64,000 nucleotides of DNA from Bordetella parapertussis (lineage in GTDB: Bacteria > Pseudomonadota > Gammaproteobacteria > Burkholderiales > Burkholderiaceae_C), in the NCBI GenBank assembly GCA_945878355.1, contig CAMCTC010000006.1, positions 24,836-88,835 on the forward strand, read 5' to 3'. The notes beneath the pieces were generated by a model. That model had not been told where the DNA came from. It was given only the letters and a program-made list of their open reading frames with translations, and ran no database searches. The position numbers and the translations under genes were made by a program. Each line of letters starts with the position of its first letter. Within the stretch, counting starts at the first letter, position 1. Positions 10,213 to 19,925 of the stretch are shown one piece after another.

Positions 10213-12582
10213 TTGAAAAACCGCCTGTCGTTCGTCCCCCGAACCGTGCTGGCCCTGGCCGCGTTGGCGGCCTTGGGCGCCCCGGTCTTCGACGCGCAGG
10301 CGCTCGGCGTGGGCAGGCTCAACGTGCAGTCCGCGCTTGGCGAGGGCCTGCGGGCCGAGATCGACCTCATCAGCCTGTCGGCCGAGGAATCGGCCTCGCT
10401 GTCGGTGCGCATCGCCTCGCCCGAGGCTTATCGCCAAGCCGGGGTCGATTACAGCGCCGTGCTGGCCGGTACCCGGGCCGTGGTGGTGCAGGGTGCCGAT
10501 GGCCGGGCCTCGCTTCGCTTGAGCAGCGATCGCGCAGTCCAGGAGCCATTCATCGAGCTGATCCTCGAGTTGAACTGGACCTCTGGCCGCCTGGTGCGAG
10601 AGTTCACGCTGCTGTTCGATCCCCCGGGTGCTCGCGGGGCGGTGCAAGCGCCCGTTGCGCCAGTGATCAGTGCTGCGCCACCGGCCGCGACGCCCAAACC
10701 CTTGCCGGCAGCCCCGGCTGCTTCAGCAGAACCGGTCGCGCCCGCAGCGGCTTCGGCAGTGGTGGCTGTATCGCCCAGACCCGCCGCGCAGGTCATGCCA
10801 GCCAAGCCCAATGCTTTGATGCCAGACGCTGCCGTGTCATCGACCGGCCAGCGCTATCCGGTGCGTCCTGGTGACACGCTCTATGGCGTGGCCGGCCGCC
10901 TGCAATCGCCTGGGGTGTCGCTGGACCAGATGCTGGTCGGCTTGTACCGGGCGAATCCGGAAGCCTTTATAGAGCGCAACGTCAACCGCTTGCGTGCCGG
11001 TGTCGTGCTCGCGGTGCCCACGGCCGACGAAGTCCGCGACCTCAGCAACGCTGATTTGCAGCGTCTGATCAGTGCGCAGAGCATCGATTTTGGCGCTTAC
11101 CGCAACCGCTTGGCCCAGGGTGCGCCACAGGCTCAGGCGCAGGAGCCTGGTCGCCAGGCCCAGGGCAAGCTGCGGGCGGCAGTCGATGACCGCAAGCAGT
11201 CGGGCGCTGCTTCACCCGACAAGCTCAAGCTCAGCGGTGGAGCGGCTTCGGCGCCTGAGGCCGAGATCGCCAAGGCTGCTGAAAGTCGGGACAACGCTGC
11301 ACGGGTGGCTGAACTCTCGCGCAATGTCGAGGCGCTGAAAATACTCCAGCAAGGCGCTGCGGCGGTCAACACGGTGCCCGCGGGCGGCGCTGCTTCGGCG
11401 CCGCCGGCCGCCAGTGCGCCGCTGCCTGCCGACCCAGCCCAGGGCGGGATGATCGACAGTTTGGCTGCACAGCCCTGGCTGCTGCCGGGTGCAGGCGCGC
11501 TGGCCTTGTTGCTGGCTGGTTTTGGCGCCTGGCGACTGCGCCGGCGGTTTGGCAAAACGGCTGGCGAGACCTCGTTTCTCGCGAGCCGAGAGCAAGCCGA
11601 CTCGTTCTTTGGTGCCAGCGGCGGTCAGCAGGTCGACACCCGCGACGCGACCCGCTCGAGCACGCTGGGCTATTCGTTGAGCCAGATCGATGCGATCGGC
11701 GATGTCGATCCAGTGGCCGAGGCCGATGTCTACCTAGCCTACGGGCGCGACTTGCAGGCCGAGGAAATCCTCAAGGAGGCTTTGCGCAACACACCGGACC
11801 GGATGGCGGTTCGCATCAAGCTGCTGGAGCTCTACGCCAAGCGGCGCGACAGCAAAGCATTCGAGCTGCTCGCGACCGAGCTCCATGCGATGAGCCACGG
11901 TGTTGGCGAAGACTGGGCCCGGGCTCAGTCTCTGGGTCAGCAGCTCGACCCGGACAATGCGCTGTACCAAACCGATGGACGATCCGAGCCGCATGAGGGC
12001 GAACCCTTGGGCGGCGGACCGCTGGGCGCCAGCGCGCCGCGTTTGGCGCTCGACCCATCCGCCCAGGCGGCAGAGAGTGTGGGCTTGCCTGATCTCGCTG
12101 CGGGTGATCTCGATCTCGATCTCGGCGCGAGCGCTGACGATTTGGCCGTGCAGCCAGCCGCCGGGGCTTTGCCGTCGGTCGACTTGGGGCTGGATTTCGA
12201 ATTCGAGGATCGACCGCCTCAGCCATCCGGCGACGCCATGCCGCGCGCGCTGTCGCTCGATGTCGATGCGCTGGCGATGACGCTCGACGACGACGAGGAC
12301 ACCAAGCCCGGCGAGCTCGACGATGCAGGCGATACCGTGCTGGACTTCGGCCGTTTTCCGGAGGAGGCATCGGGCTTGCTGGCCGATGAGGACTCGATCG
12401 CCGCTGCCGACCTGGACGATTTCGCTGGCGGTGATCCGCTGCTGCGCAAGCTCGAACTGGCCGAGGAATTTCGCCAGATCGGCGATCTCGACGGCGCACG
12501 CGACCTGCTGGAGGAACTGCTGGTCAAAGCCAGCGGCAGCTTGCGCGACCGAGCGCAAGCGATGCTCGACGCCATGGCTTGA
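10213..12582 (+). CDS. fimV: FimV/HubP-family polar hub protein
   Basis: A 789-residue inner-membrane protein of the FimV/HubP family, which recruits cell-pole machinery and supports type IV pili. Order: signal peptide KNRLSFVPRTVLALAALAAL ending DAQA; FimV head LGVGRLNVQSALGEGLRAEI; Ala/Pro-rich linker; LysM domain from about residue 213 (RYPVRPGDTLYGVAGRL); one membrane helix near 420-444; acidic cytoplasmic tail with TPR-like segment VYLAYGRDLQAEEILKEAL; C-terminal FimV domain DLDGARDLLEELL. The start is taken as TTG 10213: GGAG lies 5 bases upstream and the signal peptide begins exactly there. The longer frame from ATG 10126 puts 29 unlikely residues in front. Followed by truA. Confidence 0.9.
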   Translation: MKNRLSFVPRTVLALAALAALGAPVFDAQALGVGRLNVQSALGEGLRAEIDLISLSAEESASLSVRIASPEAYRQAGVDYSAVLAGTRAVVVQGADGRASLRLSSDRAVQEPFIELILELNWTSGRLVREFTLLFDPPGARGAVQAPVAPVISAAPPAATPKPLPAAPAASAEPVAPAAASAVVAVSPRPAAQVMPAKPNALMPDAAVSSTGQRYPVRPGDTLYGVAGRLQSPGVSLDQMLVGLYRANPEAFIERNVNRLRAGVVLAVPTADEVRDLSNADLQRLISAQSIDFGAYRNRLAQGAPQAQAQEPGRQAQGKLRAAVDDRKQSGAASPDKLKLSGGAASAPEAEIAKAAESRDNAARVAELSRNVEALKILQQGAAAVNTVPAGGAASAPPAASAPLPADPAQGGMIDSLAAQPWLLPGAGALALLLAGFGAWRLRRRFGKTAGETSFLASREQADSFFGASGGQQVDTRDATRSSTLGYSLSQIDAIGDVDPVAEADVYLAYGRDLQAEEILKEALRNTPDRMAVRIKLLELYAKRRDSKAFELLATELHAMSHGVGEDWARAQSLGQQLDPDNALYQTDGRSEPHEGEPLGGGPLGASAPRLALDPSAQAAESVGLPDLAAGDLDLDLGASADDLAVQPAAGALPSVDLGLDFEFEDRPPQPSGDAMPRALSLDVDALAMTLDDDEDTKPGELDDAGDTVLDFGRFPEEASGLLADEDSIAAADLDDFAGGDPLLRKLELAEEFRQIGDLDGARDLLEELLVKASGSLRDRAQAMLDAMA

Positions 12583-12667
12583 GTGCTGTGCAGGCCTGGT
12601 GCTGACCAGGTTCGATCCGGCATCGTTGCGCCTGCATCGCCGCGCCGACACGGCCCGACACTCGCTC

Positions 12668-12673
12668 GATAAT
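12668..12673 (+). promoter_or_regulatory. Candidate -10 element upstream of truA
   Basis: GATAAT resembles a sigma-70 -10 hexamer, 20 bases before the truA ATG. No good -35 box is seen at the expected spacing, so this is a weak call. Confidence 0.25.
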
Positions 12674-12693
12674 GTCGGTTTGACCTCGAATCC

Positions 12694-13482
12694 ATGACCA
12701 CCCGACTGGCGCTGGGCATCAGCTACCGCGGCACGGCCTACCAGGGCTGGCAGCGCCAGCCTGGCGGGCGCACGGTGCAGGACCAGGTCGAGCGCGCGCT
12801 GTCGCGCTTTGTCGACGCGCCAGTGGCGACCTGGTGCGCCGGCCGCACCGACGCTGGCGTCCATGCGTTCAACCAGGTGGTGCACATCGACAGCCCGGTC
12901 ACGCGCGAGCCTTTTTCCTGGTTGCGCGGCACCAACCGCTACCTGCCGTCCGACATCGCGCTGCAGTGGTGCGAGGCGGTGCCGGCTGACTTCCACGCCC
13001 GATACTCGGCACAGGGTCGGCGCTACCGCTACCTGTTGCTGGAGTCCGCCGTGCGACCTGCGCTCGAAGCCGGCAGCGCGGGCTGGGTCTTTCGCCCGCT
13101 CGATGCGGATGCCATGCGCCAGGCGGCCTTGCACTTGATCGGCGAGCACGATTTCAGCAGCTTCAGGTCCTCCGAATGCCAAGCACGCAGCCCGGTCAAG
13201 ACCCTGCGCTCGCTGCAGATCAGCCGGCGCGGTGCTTACTGGCGCTTCGATGTCGACGGTTCGGCCTTCCTGCACCACATGGTCCGCAACATCATGGGCT
13301 GCCTGGTGGCCGTGGGCAGCGGTCGGCAATCGGCAGGCTGGCTGGCCGAGGTGCTGGCCGCGCGCAACCGCGACGCGGCAGCGCCGACCTTTGCTGCCGA
13401 TGGCCTGTACTTTGCCGGGCCATACTACGACCCCGCGCTCGGCCTGACCGAGCACAACCCGGCCATGGACTGGCTGCCCTGA
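12694..13482 (+). CDS. truA: tRNA pseudouridine(38-40) synthase
   Basis: Modifies uridines 38-40 in the anticodon stem-loop of tRNAs. 262 residues. The catalytic aspartate is Asp53 in CAGRTDAGVHA, and the N-terminal GISYRGTAYQGWQRQ and C-terminal FLHHMVRNIMG are characteristic TruA segments. It lies between fimV and trpF, a usual place in Burkholderiales. The gap to trpF is 20 bases. Confidence 0.97.
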   Translation: MTTRLALGISYRGTAYQGWQRQPGGRTVQDQVERALSRFVDAPVATWCAGRTDAGVHAFNQVVHIDSPVTREPFSWLRGTNRYLPSDIALQWCEAVPADFHARYSAQGRRYRYLLLESAVRPALEAGSAGWVFRPLDADAMRQAALHLIGEHDFSSFRSSECQARSPVKTLRSLQISRRGAYWRFDVDGSAFLHHMVRNIMGCLVAVGSGRQSAGWLAEVLAARNRDAAAPTFAADGLYFAGPYYDPALGLTEHNPAMDWLP

Positions 13483-13502
13483 GCGAAATGGGGATCGAGC
13501 CG

Positions 13503-14162
13503 ATGAATCAACGCACCCGCATCAAGATCTGTGGTCTGACCCGTGAGGCTGACCTGAGCGCTGCCGTTGACGCGGGCGCCGATGCGATCGGCTTCGTCCT
13601 CTATGCCAGGAGCCCGCGGGCGGTCACGGTGGCGCGCGCTGCCGAACTGGCGCGGCGACTGCCGCCCTTTGTCACGCCGGTGTGCCTGTTCGTCAATGCC
13701 GAAGCGGCCTTGATCGACGACGCGGTGCAATCCATTCCGGGGGCGCTTCTGCAGTTCCACGGCGACGAGTCGCCGGCGCACTGTGAAGCCCTGTTCCAGG
13801 CCAGCGGCCGGCCCTACCTGCGCGCTGCGCGGATGAAGCCGGGGTTTGCTTTGATAGACTTCGCGGCTGCGCATTCAAGCGCTGCCGCGATCCTGCTCGA
13901 CACCGATGTCGAGGGCTACGGCGGCGGTGGAAAGGTTTTCGATTGGTCACTCGTGCCACGCCACGTGCCCCGTCCAGTCGTTTTGTCTGGTGGGTTGAAT
14001 CCTGCAAACGTGATCGATGGGATCACGCATGTCCGGCCCTGGGCTGTTGACGTGAGCTCTGGCGTGGAGTTCGCCAAGGGCCAGAAGGATGCGGCGCTGA
14101 TGCGCCAGTTTTGCCAGGCAGTGCGTGAAGCGGATTCACGGATCGCCGACGATTGGCAATGA
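13503..14162 (+). CDS. trpF: Phosphoribosylanthranilate isomerase
   Basis: Amadori rearrangement of phosphoribosylanthranilate in tryptophan synthesis. 219-residue TIM barrel with the N-terminal RIKICGLTREADL (catalytic Cys), ADAIGFVLYARSPR, LQFHGDESP, and the C-terminal phosphate-binding SGGLNPANV and VDVSSGVE. ATG 13503 (MNQRTRIK) is chosen; an in-frame ATG at 13488 would add five residues. First of the trpF-trpB-trpA set, separated from trpB by 53 bases. Confidence 0.95.
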   Translation: MNQRTRIKICGLTREADLSAAVDAGADAIGFVLYARSPRAVTVARAAELARRLPPFVTPVCLFVNAEAALIDDAVQSIPGALLQFHGDESPAHCEALFQASGRPYLRAARMKPGFALIDFAAAHSSAAAILLDTDVEGYGGGGKVFDWSLVPRHVPRPVVLSGGLNPANVIDGITHVRPWAVDVSSGVEFAKGQKDAALMRQFCQAVREADSRIADDWQ

Positions 14163-14215
14163 ACCAAGGACGCCGGGCTGCCAGGCTGCCCAGGCGCTGA
14201 CCACAGGAATTTTCA

Positions 14216-15481
14216 ATGTTCGACTACCAACAACCCGATGCTCAAGGGCACTTCGGGCCTTACGGCGGCACTTTTGTCGCCGAGACGCTGGTCCATGCGC
14301 TCGACGAGCTCAAGGCAGCTTACGCGCGCTACAGCCAGGACGCCGAGTTCATGGCCGAGTACCGCCATGAGTTGGCGCATTTCGTCGGCCGGCCCTCACC
14401 TATCTACCACGCCGCACGCATGAGTCGAGAGATCGGCGGGGCGCAGATCCACTTGAAGCGAGAGGACCTGAACCACACCGGCGCGCACAAGATCAACAAC
14501 ACCATCGGCCAGGCTTTGCTGGCCAAGCGCATGGGCAAGCCGCGCGTGATCGCCGAGACCGGTGCCGGTCAGCACGGCGTGGCCACTGCCACCATCTGTG
14601 CCCGTTACGGCATGGAATGCGTGGTCTACATGGGCAGCGCTGACGTGCTGCGGCAAAGCCCCAACGTCTACCGCATGCACCTGCTGGGTGCCAAGGTGGT
14701 ACCGGTCGAGAGCGGCAGCAAGACGCTGAAGGACGCGCTCAACGAGGCCTTGCGCGACTGGGTGACGAACGTCGAGAACACTTTCTACATCATCGGCACG
14801 GTAGCCGGCCCGCATCCTTACCCGACGATAGTTCGCGACTTCCAGCGCGTGATCGGCGACGAGTGCCTGGTGCAGATGCCGGCACAGATCGGCCGCCAAC
14901 CCGATGCGGTGATCGCCTGCGTCGGCGGTGGCAGCAACGCGATGGGCATCTTCTATCCGTATATTCAGCATGAAAAGGTGCGCTTGATAGGCGTCGAGGC
15001 GGCCGGTATGGGGCTGGAAAGCGGCAAGCATTCAGCCAGCCTGATCGCCGGCAGCCCTGGCGTTCTGCACGGCAACCGCACATATTTGCTGCAGGACGAC
15101 AACGGCCAGATCACAGAGACCCACTCGATCTCTGCCGGCTTGGACTACCCCGGCGTCGGACCCGAGCATTCGTTCCTCAAGGACATCGGCCGGGCCGAGT
15201 ACGTGGGCATCACCGACGACGAGGCGCTGTCGGCCTTCCACCGGCTGTGCCGTACCGAGGGCATCATCCCGGCGCTGGAGTCCAGCCACGCGGTGGCTTA
15301 CGCGATGAAGCTGGCCGCGACGATGCGGCCCGACCAACACCTGCTGGTCAACCTGTCAGGCCGTGGCGACAAGGACATCGGCACCGTGGCCGACCTGTCA
15401 GGCGCAGAGTTTTTCTGCCGACCGTCTTGCAAAGGCCAATCGGTCAAAGGCGGTGTACAGACCATCGAGGTGACGCGATGA
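14216..15481 (+). CDS. trpB: Tryptophan synthase beta chain
   Basis: PLP enzyme joining indole and serine. 421 residues. The PLP-binding lysine is Lys92 in [10 protein letters not shown]; the phosphate-binding [10 protein letters not shown] and [11 protein letters not shown] near the end are clear. The AGGAA ribosome site lies just before ATG 14216. Its stop overlaps the trpA start (ATGA, 15478-15481), consistent with coupled translation of the two subunits of one complex. Confidence 0.98.
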   Translation: MFDYQQPDAQGHFGPYGGTFVAETLVHALDELKAAYARYSQDAEFMAEYRHELAHFVGRPSPIYHAARMSREIGGAQIHLKREDLNHTGAHKINNTIGQALLAKRMGKPRVIAETGAGQHGVATATICARYGMECVVYMGSADVLRQSPNVYRMHLLGAKVVPVESGSKTLKDALNEALRDWVTNVENTFYIIGTVAGPHPYPTIVRDFQRVIGDECLVQMPAQIGRQPDAVIACVGGGSNAMGIFYPYIQHEKVRLIGVEAAGMGLESGKHSASLIAGSPGVLHGNRTYLLQDDNGQITETHSISAGLDYPGVGPEHSFLKDIGRAEYVGITDDEALSAFHRLCRTEGIIPALESSHAVAYAMKLAATMRPDQHLLVNLSGRGDKDIGTVADLSGAEFFCRPSCKGQSVKGGVQTIEVTR

Positions 15482-16290
15482 GCCGGATCGCTGCGACGCT
15501 GCAAGCGCTGAAAGACCAGGGCCGCAAGGCGCTGATTCCCTATGTCACCGCCGGCGACCCTTATGCCGACGCGACGGTCGAGATCATGCAGGCGCTGGCC
15601 GACGGCGGCGCTGACATCATCGAGCTCGGTGTGCCTTTCTCCGACCCGATGGCCGACGGTCCGGTGATCGCCCAGGCCAGCGAGCGTGCGCTGGCGCGCG
15701 GCATCGGCCTGACCCAAGTGTTGGCCTATGTCCGTTCCTTCCGTGCCGTGAATGCCAGCACCCCGGTGGTGCTGATGGGTTATGCCAACCCGGTCGAGCG
15801 CTACGATCAGATGCATGGCGCCGGCAGCTTCATCCGCGACGCGGCCAGCGCCGGTGTCGACGGCCTGCTGGTGGTCGACTACCCGCCCGAAGAGTGCGAG
15901 GTCTTCGCCGCTGACCTGAAGGCCGCAGGCCTGGATTTGATTTTTTTGCTCGCACCCACGTCCACCGAGGCGCGCATCCGCGAGGTCGGTTTGATCGCCT
16001 CGGGCTATGTCTACTACGTCTCGCTCAAGGGCGTGACCGGTGCCGGCCACCTCGACACCGATGCGGTGGCGCAAGCTGTTCCGCGAATCCGTGCCCATGT
16101 CAAGGTGCCGGTTGGGGTAGGCTTCGGCATTCGCGACGCATCGACCGCCCGGGCCGTGGCCCGGGTGTCTGACGCGGTGGTGATCGGCTCTCGGCTGGTG
16201 CAGATCCTGCACGATTCGCCGCGTTCGACGGCCGCCGGCGCGGGCAAGGCCTTCATGGCCGAAATTCGACAAGCGATCGACACGCTGTAA
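15478..16290 (+). CDS. trpA: Tryptophan synthase alpha chain
   Basis: Cleaves indole-3-glycerol phosphate to indole for channelling to TrpB. 270 residues; the catalytic acids fall exactly at Glu49 and Asp60 within [16 protein letters not shown], matching the enterobacterial numbering. The segment [13 protein letters not shown] is the mobile loop 6 region, and [12 protein letters not shown] binds phosphate. The start is fixed by the 4-base overlap with trpB. accD follows 18 bases later. Confidence 0.98.
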   Translation: MSRIAATLQALKDQGRKALIPYVTAGDPYADATVEIMQALADGGADIIELGVPFSDPMADGPVIAQASERALARGIGLTQVLAYVRSFRAVNASTPVVLMGYANPVERYDQMHGAGSFIRDAASAGVDGLLVVDYPPEECEVFAADLKAAGLDLIFLLAPTSTEARIREVGLIASGYVYYVSLKGVTGAGHLDTDAVAQAVPRIRAHVKVPVGVGFGIRDASTARAVARVSDAVVIGSRLVQILHDSPRSTAAGAGKAFMAEIRQAIDTL

Positions 16291-16308
16291 ACCATTGGAG
16301 AGCGCAAG

Positions 16309-17181
16309 ATGAGCTGGCTTGAAAAACTGCTGCCGCCCAAGATCCAGCAGACCGACCCGACCGAGCGTCGCTCGGTGCCCGAAGGTCTGTGGATCAAATG
16401 CCCGGCCTGCGAGACGGTGCTCTACAACGCCGACTTGGCGAAGAACGTCAATGTTTGTCCCAAGTGCAGCCACCACCACCGCATCGGTGCCAGGGCCAGG
16501 CTTGACGCATTCCTCGATGCCGAAGGTCGCTACGAGATTGGCCAGGAGGTGTTGCCTGTCGATCCGCTGAAGTTCAAGGACAGCCGCAAATACACCGAGC
16601 GGCTGAAGGTCGCGCTAGAGACCACCGGCGAGACCGATGCGCTGGTCGTGATCGGCGGCGCGGTGATGAGCGTGCCGCTGGTCGCTGCTTGCTTCGAGTT
16701 CGACTTCATGGGGGGGTCGATGGGGTCGGTCGTGGGTGAGCGCTTCGTTCGTGGCGTCGAGTCTGCGATCGAGCAAAAAGTGCCGTTCCTGTGTTTTGCG
16801 GCCACGGGTGGCGCCCGGATGCAGGAGGGTCTTTTCAGCCTTTTCCAGATGGCCAAGACCAATGCTGCACTGACCCATCTGGCCAAAGCCAAGCTGCCCT
16901 ACATCAGTGTGTTGACCGATCCGACCATGGGCGGCGTGTCGGCCAGCTTTGCGTTTCTGGGCGACGTGGTGATCGCTGAGCCGCGCGCGCTAGTCGGATT
17001 TGCTGGCCCGAGGGTGATCGAAAACACGGTTCGCGAGAAGCTGCCCGAGGGTTTCCAGCGCGCTGAATTCCTGCTCGGCAAAGGGGCGATTGACCAAATC
17101 GTTGACCGACGCCAGCTGCGCTCGACCATTGCGCAGTTGCTTGCGATGCTGCAGCGCCAAAGCGCTGATGCCGTGTCTTGA
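16309..17181 (+). CDS. accD: Acetyl-CoA carboxylase carboxyltransferase subunit beta
   Basis: Transfers carboxyl from biotin to acetyl-CoA in the first step of fatty-acid synthesis, acting with AccA. 290 residues. The N-terminal zinc ribbon has Cys31, Cys34, Cys50 and Cys53 (CPACE and CPKCS). Then the crotonase fold with [26 protein letters not shown] and [18 protein letters not shown] precedes the ATG. The order trpA-accD-folC is conserved widely in proteobacteria. Confidence 0.98.
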   Translation: MSWLEKLLPPKIQQTDPTERRSVPEGLWIKCPACETVLYNADLAKNVNVCPKCSHHHRIGARARLDAFLDAEGRYEIGQEVLPVDPLKFKDSRKYTERLKVALETTGETDALVVIGGAVMSVPLVAACFEFDFMGGSMGSVVGERFVRGVESAIEQKVPFLCFAATGGARMQEGLFSLFQMAKTNAALTHLAKAKLPYISVLTDPTMGGVSASFAFLGDVVIAEPRALVGFAGPRVIENTVREKLPEGFQRAEFLLGKGAIDQIVDRRQLRSTIAQLLAMLQRQSADAVS

Positions 17182-17241
17182 CGCCGCTTGTTCCCACCAC
17201 CACCGGGCCCAGTTGGGCCCGGGCCTGTTTTTGAAAGCCCG

Positions 17242-18549
17242 ATGAGCAATCCCTCCACGCTGGCCGACTGGCTCGCTCACTGCGAGCAGCTGCATCCCAA
17301 GACCATCGACATGACGCTGGAGCGTTTGGTGGCGGTGCGTGACAGGCTGGAGCTCCGCTTCTCGGTGCCGGTCATCAGTGTGGCGGGCACCAACGGCAAA
17401 GGCTCCTCATGTGCGATGCTCGAGGCGGTGGCGCTGCAGGCTGGCTACCGGGTGGGTGTCTACATCAAGCCGCACCTGGTGCACTTTGAGGAGCGGTGCC
17501 GCATCAACGGCGCGATGGTCAGCGCCGAATCGCTGCTGCCACATTTCGAGGCGGTTGAAGCCGCGCGTCAGGGCGTCACGCTGACCTGGTTCGAGTTCAC
17601 CACCTTGGCCATCATGCGTGCGCTGGCCGCAGCGCCACTCGACTTGGTGATCCTGGAGGTCGGCATGGGCGGGCGGCTCGATGCGGTCAACGCGGTCGAT
17701 GCCGACTGTGCACTGATCACCAGCATCGCGCTCGACCACACAGAGTTCCTCGGCAGCGACCGCGAGGCGATCGCGTTCGAAAAAGCCGGCATCATGCGCC
17801 CAGGCAAGCCTGTGATCGTCAGCGACCCCGTTCCTCCTGCCGCGCTGCAGGCGCGAGCTGATGCGGTCGGCGCTGACCTGTGGTTGCTGGGACGCGACTA
17901 CAACTTCCAGGGTGACAAGCTGCAGTGGGCTTGGCGCGGGCGGCAGCAGCGCTTCAACGGCCTGGCCTATCCGGCGCTGCGTGGCGCCAATCAATTGATC
18001 AATGCCGCCGGCGCGTTGGCGGTGTTCGAGGCGATGCGTGACCGACTGCCGATCAACGCCCAAGCGGTGCGCAATGGCTTGGCCATGGTCGAGCTGCCGG
18101 GCCGCTTCCAGGTCATCGCCGGCCAACCTGCGCTGGTGCTCGACGTGGCGCACAACCCGCAGTCGGTCGCGGCGCTGGCCAACAACCTCGACCAGATGGG
18201 CTATTTCCCCCAGACCCACGCGGTGTTTGGGGCGATGCGCGACAAAGACCTGTCGACGATGCTCGCGCACATCGCGCCATTGGTCGACCATTGGCACCTG
18301 GCCGATCTGCCCGCGGCAAGGGCGGCTGGCGCTTCTGAATTGGCGGCAGCTATTCGTGCTGCCAGCGCTGGCCGGGCCGTCAGCATGACGCTGCATCCTG
18401 ACCCTGAAGCGGCGCTGCAAGCGGCCGCTTCAGCGGCTGACCCGGCTGATAGAATCGTGGTCTTTGGCTCCTTCTACACCGTGGGCGGTGTGCTGAAAAA
18501 CGGCTTGCCAAGGCTGTCAGCCCGGCATCTTGGGCCGGGCCCAGCTTGA
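17242..18549 (+). CDS. folC: Bifunctional folylpolyglutamate synthase/dihydrofolate synthase
   Basis: Mur-ligase-like enzyme that adds glutamate to dihydropteroate and folates. 435 residues. The ATP loop VAGTNGKGSSCAMLE, the central domain segment LEVGMGGRLDAVN and the C-terminal DVAHNPQSVAALANNL are clear. ATG 17242 (MSNPSTLADWL) matches the family N-terminus; an 18-residue proline-rich upstream extension in the open frame is not family-like. A 72-base gap leads to the SPOR-domain gene. Confidence 0.96.
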   Translation: MSNPSTLADWLAHCEQLHPKTIDMTLERLVAVRDRLELRFSVPVISVAGTNGKGSSCAMLEAVALQAGYRVGVYIKPHLVHFEERCRINGAMVSAESLLPHFEAVEAARQGVTLTWFEFTTLAIMRALAAAPLDLVILEVGMGGRLDAVNAVDADCALITSIALDHTEFLGSDREAIAFEKAGIMRPGKPVIVSDPVPPAALQARADAVGADLWLLGRDYNFQGDKLQWAWRGRQQRFNGLAYPALRGANQLINAAGALAVFEAMRDRLPINAQAVRNGLAMVELPGRFQVIAGQPALVLDVAHNPQSVAALANNLDQMGYFPQTHAVFGAMRDKDLSTMLAHIAPLVDHWHLADLPAARAAGASELAAAIRAASAGRAVSMTLHPDPEAALQAAASAADPADRIVVFGSFYTVGGVLKNGLPRLSARHLGPGPA

Positions 18550-18621
18550 TCCCGGTCGCCGGCTTGGCGAATTCAGGCCCGTCCCCGTTCTTTCACCCCA
18601 CTCGGCTGCGGCCCGCCTCGC

Positions 18622-19362
18622 ATGGGTCTGCTGTCTTACTTCAAGCGCAAGTCCGAAGCGTCTGCCGCTGCGATACCGCCGGCAGAGATGGATGGCGTCG
18701 CGGCCGCGCGAACCCTGGCCCGTCGCCGCTTGATCGGTGCCACCGTGTTGCTGGGGATCGGTGTGGTCGGGTTTCCGCTGCTGTTCGAAACCCAGCCTCG
18801 ACCGATTGCGATCGACATCCCGATCGAGATTCCGCGCAAGGACGGTGCGCCAGCATTGGTCTTGCCACCGGCTGTCACCGCGCCGGCCGCCGCGCCCGCG
18901 GCCAAGGTCGCCAGCGTGCCTGCCGAAATCGTCGAGCGCTCTGCCGACGAAGGTCGGGAGTTGGCAGCATCCGCGCCTGCGCTCAAGCCAAGCGCTAAAT
19001 CCACGCCCAAGCCAGCGTCGGCAGCGAGCCTGGTGCCTGCCAAGCCACTGCCCGCCGCACCCAAGCCTGCTGACGATGGTGGCCGGGCCCGCGCGCTGCT
19101 CGACGGCGAGACCAGCCCATCCAGCGCCCCCAGCGCCCGTGTGGTGGTGCAGGTGGGCGCTTTTGCCGATGCCGGCAAGCTCGCCGAGGTGCGTCACAAG
19201 CTCGAAAAGCTGGGCTTGAAGACCTATACCCAGGTGGTTGAGGTCGAGGGCAGCAAGCGCACCCGTGTTCGGGTCGGGCCGTTCGACAATCGGGCCGAGG
19301 CCGACAAGGCCGCAGCACGGATCCGGGCCGCTGGTTTGCCGGCGGCGATCCTCACGCTGTGA
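18622..19362 (+). CDS. SPOR-domain membrane protein (DedD-like)
   Basis: A 246-residue bitopic protein. The short cytoplasmic N-terminus is followed by one membrane helix (LIGATVLLGIGVVGFPLL, about residues 38-55), a long Ala/Pro/Lys-rich periplasmic linker, and a C-terminal SPOR domain beginning VVVQVGAFADAGKL with the RVRVGPFDNRAEAD repeat. SPOR domains bind denuded septal peptidoglycan; DedD in this genomic position helps cell constriction. The stop overlaps the GTG of cvpA. Confidence 0.9.
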   Translation: MGLLSYFKRKSEASAAAIPPAEMDGVAAARTLARRRLIGATVLLGIGVVGFPLLFETQPRPIAIDIPIEIPRKDGAPALVLPPAVTAPAAAPAAKVASVPAEIVERSADEGRELAASAPALKPSAKSTPKPASAASLVPAKPLPAAPKPADDGGRARALLDGETSPSSAPSARVVVQVGAFADAGKLAEVRHKLEKLGLKTYTQVVEVEGSKRTRVRVGPFDNRAEADKAAARIRAAGLPAAILTL

Positions 19363-19865
19363 TCGTCGAGCCTGCGTTGGGTTGGGTCGACTGGGCTCTG
19401 TTGTCGGTGCTGGCCTTGTCGGTGCTGGTGGGTCTGTGGCGCGGTCTGGTCTTCGAGTTGATGTCGCTGGTCGGCTGGGTCGTGGCCTATGTCTTGGCGC
19501 AGATGTTTTCACCCCAGCTCGCGGATTATTTGCCCGTCGGTGCGCCGGGTACGGCCTTGCACCAGGGGCTGGCTTTTGTGCTGAGCTTTGTCGGCGTGCT
19601 GATCGCCTGGTCACTGTTGGCCAAGCTGGTTCGAATGGGTCTGCATGCCACACCGCTGACCTTGATTGACCGATTGCTCGGTGCTGGCTTCGGCCTGTTG
19701 CGAGGTTCGGCCTTGCTGCTGGTATTGGCGACCATCGTGGCCTTCACACCTGTCCTGCGCTCGCCGCCTTGGCAGGCATCGCAGGGTGCGGCCTGGCTGG
19801 GTCAGTTGCTGCTGGGGCTCAAGCCCCTGTTGCCGGCCGAGATGGCCCGCCACTTCCCGGTTTGA
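19359..19865 (+). CDS. cvpA: CvpA family membrane protein
   Basis: 168 residues with four predicted membrane helices, beginning MIVEPALGWVDWALLSVLAL and containing LVGLWRGLVFELMSLVGWV, the CvpA hallmark. In enterobacteria CvpA is linked to colicin V production and envelope homeostasis, and lies next to purF as it does here. It starts at GTG in a GTGA overlap with the preceding gene, so translation is probably coupled. purF begins 60 bases after the stop. Confidence 0.93.
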   Translation: MIVEPALGWVDWALLSVLALSVLVGLWRGLVFELMSLVGWVVAYVLAQMFSPQLADYLPVGAPGTALHQGLAFVLSFVGVLIAWSLLAKLVRMGLHATPLTLIDRLLGAGFGLLRGSALLLVLATIVAFTPVLRSPPWQASQGAAWLGQLLLGLKPLLPAEMARHFPV

Positions 19866-19925
19866 CGGGCCAAGGCATTCGGCCCCGACTGACTCTTTCA
19901 TCTCGTATCCCCAGGACTCCCCACC

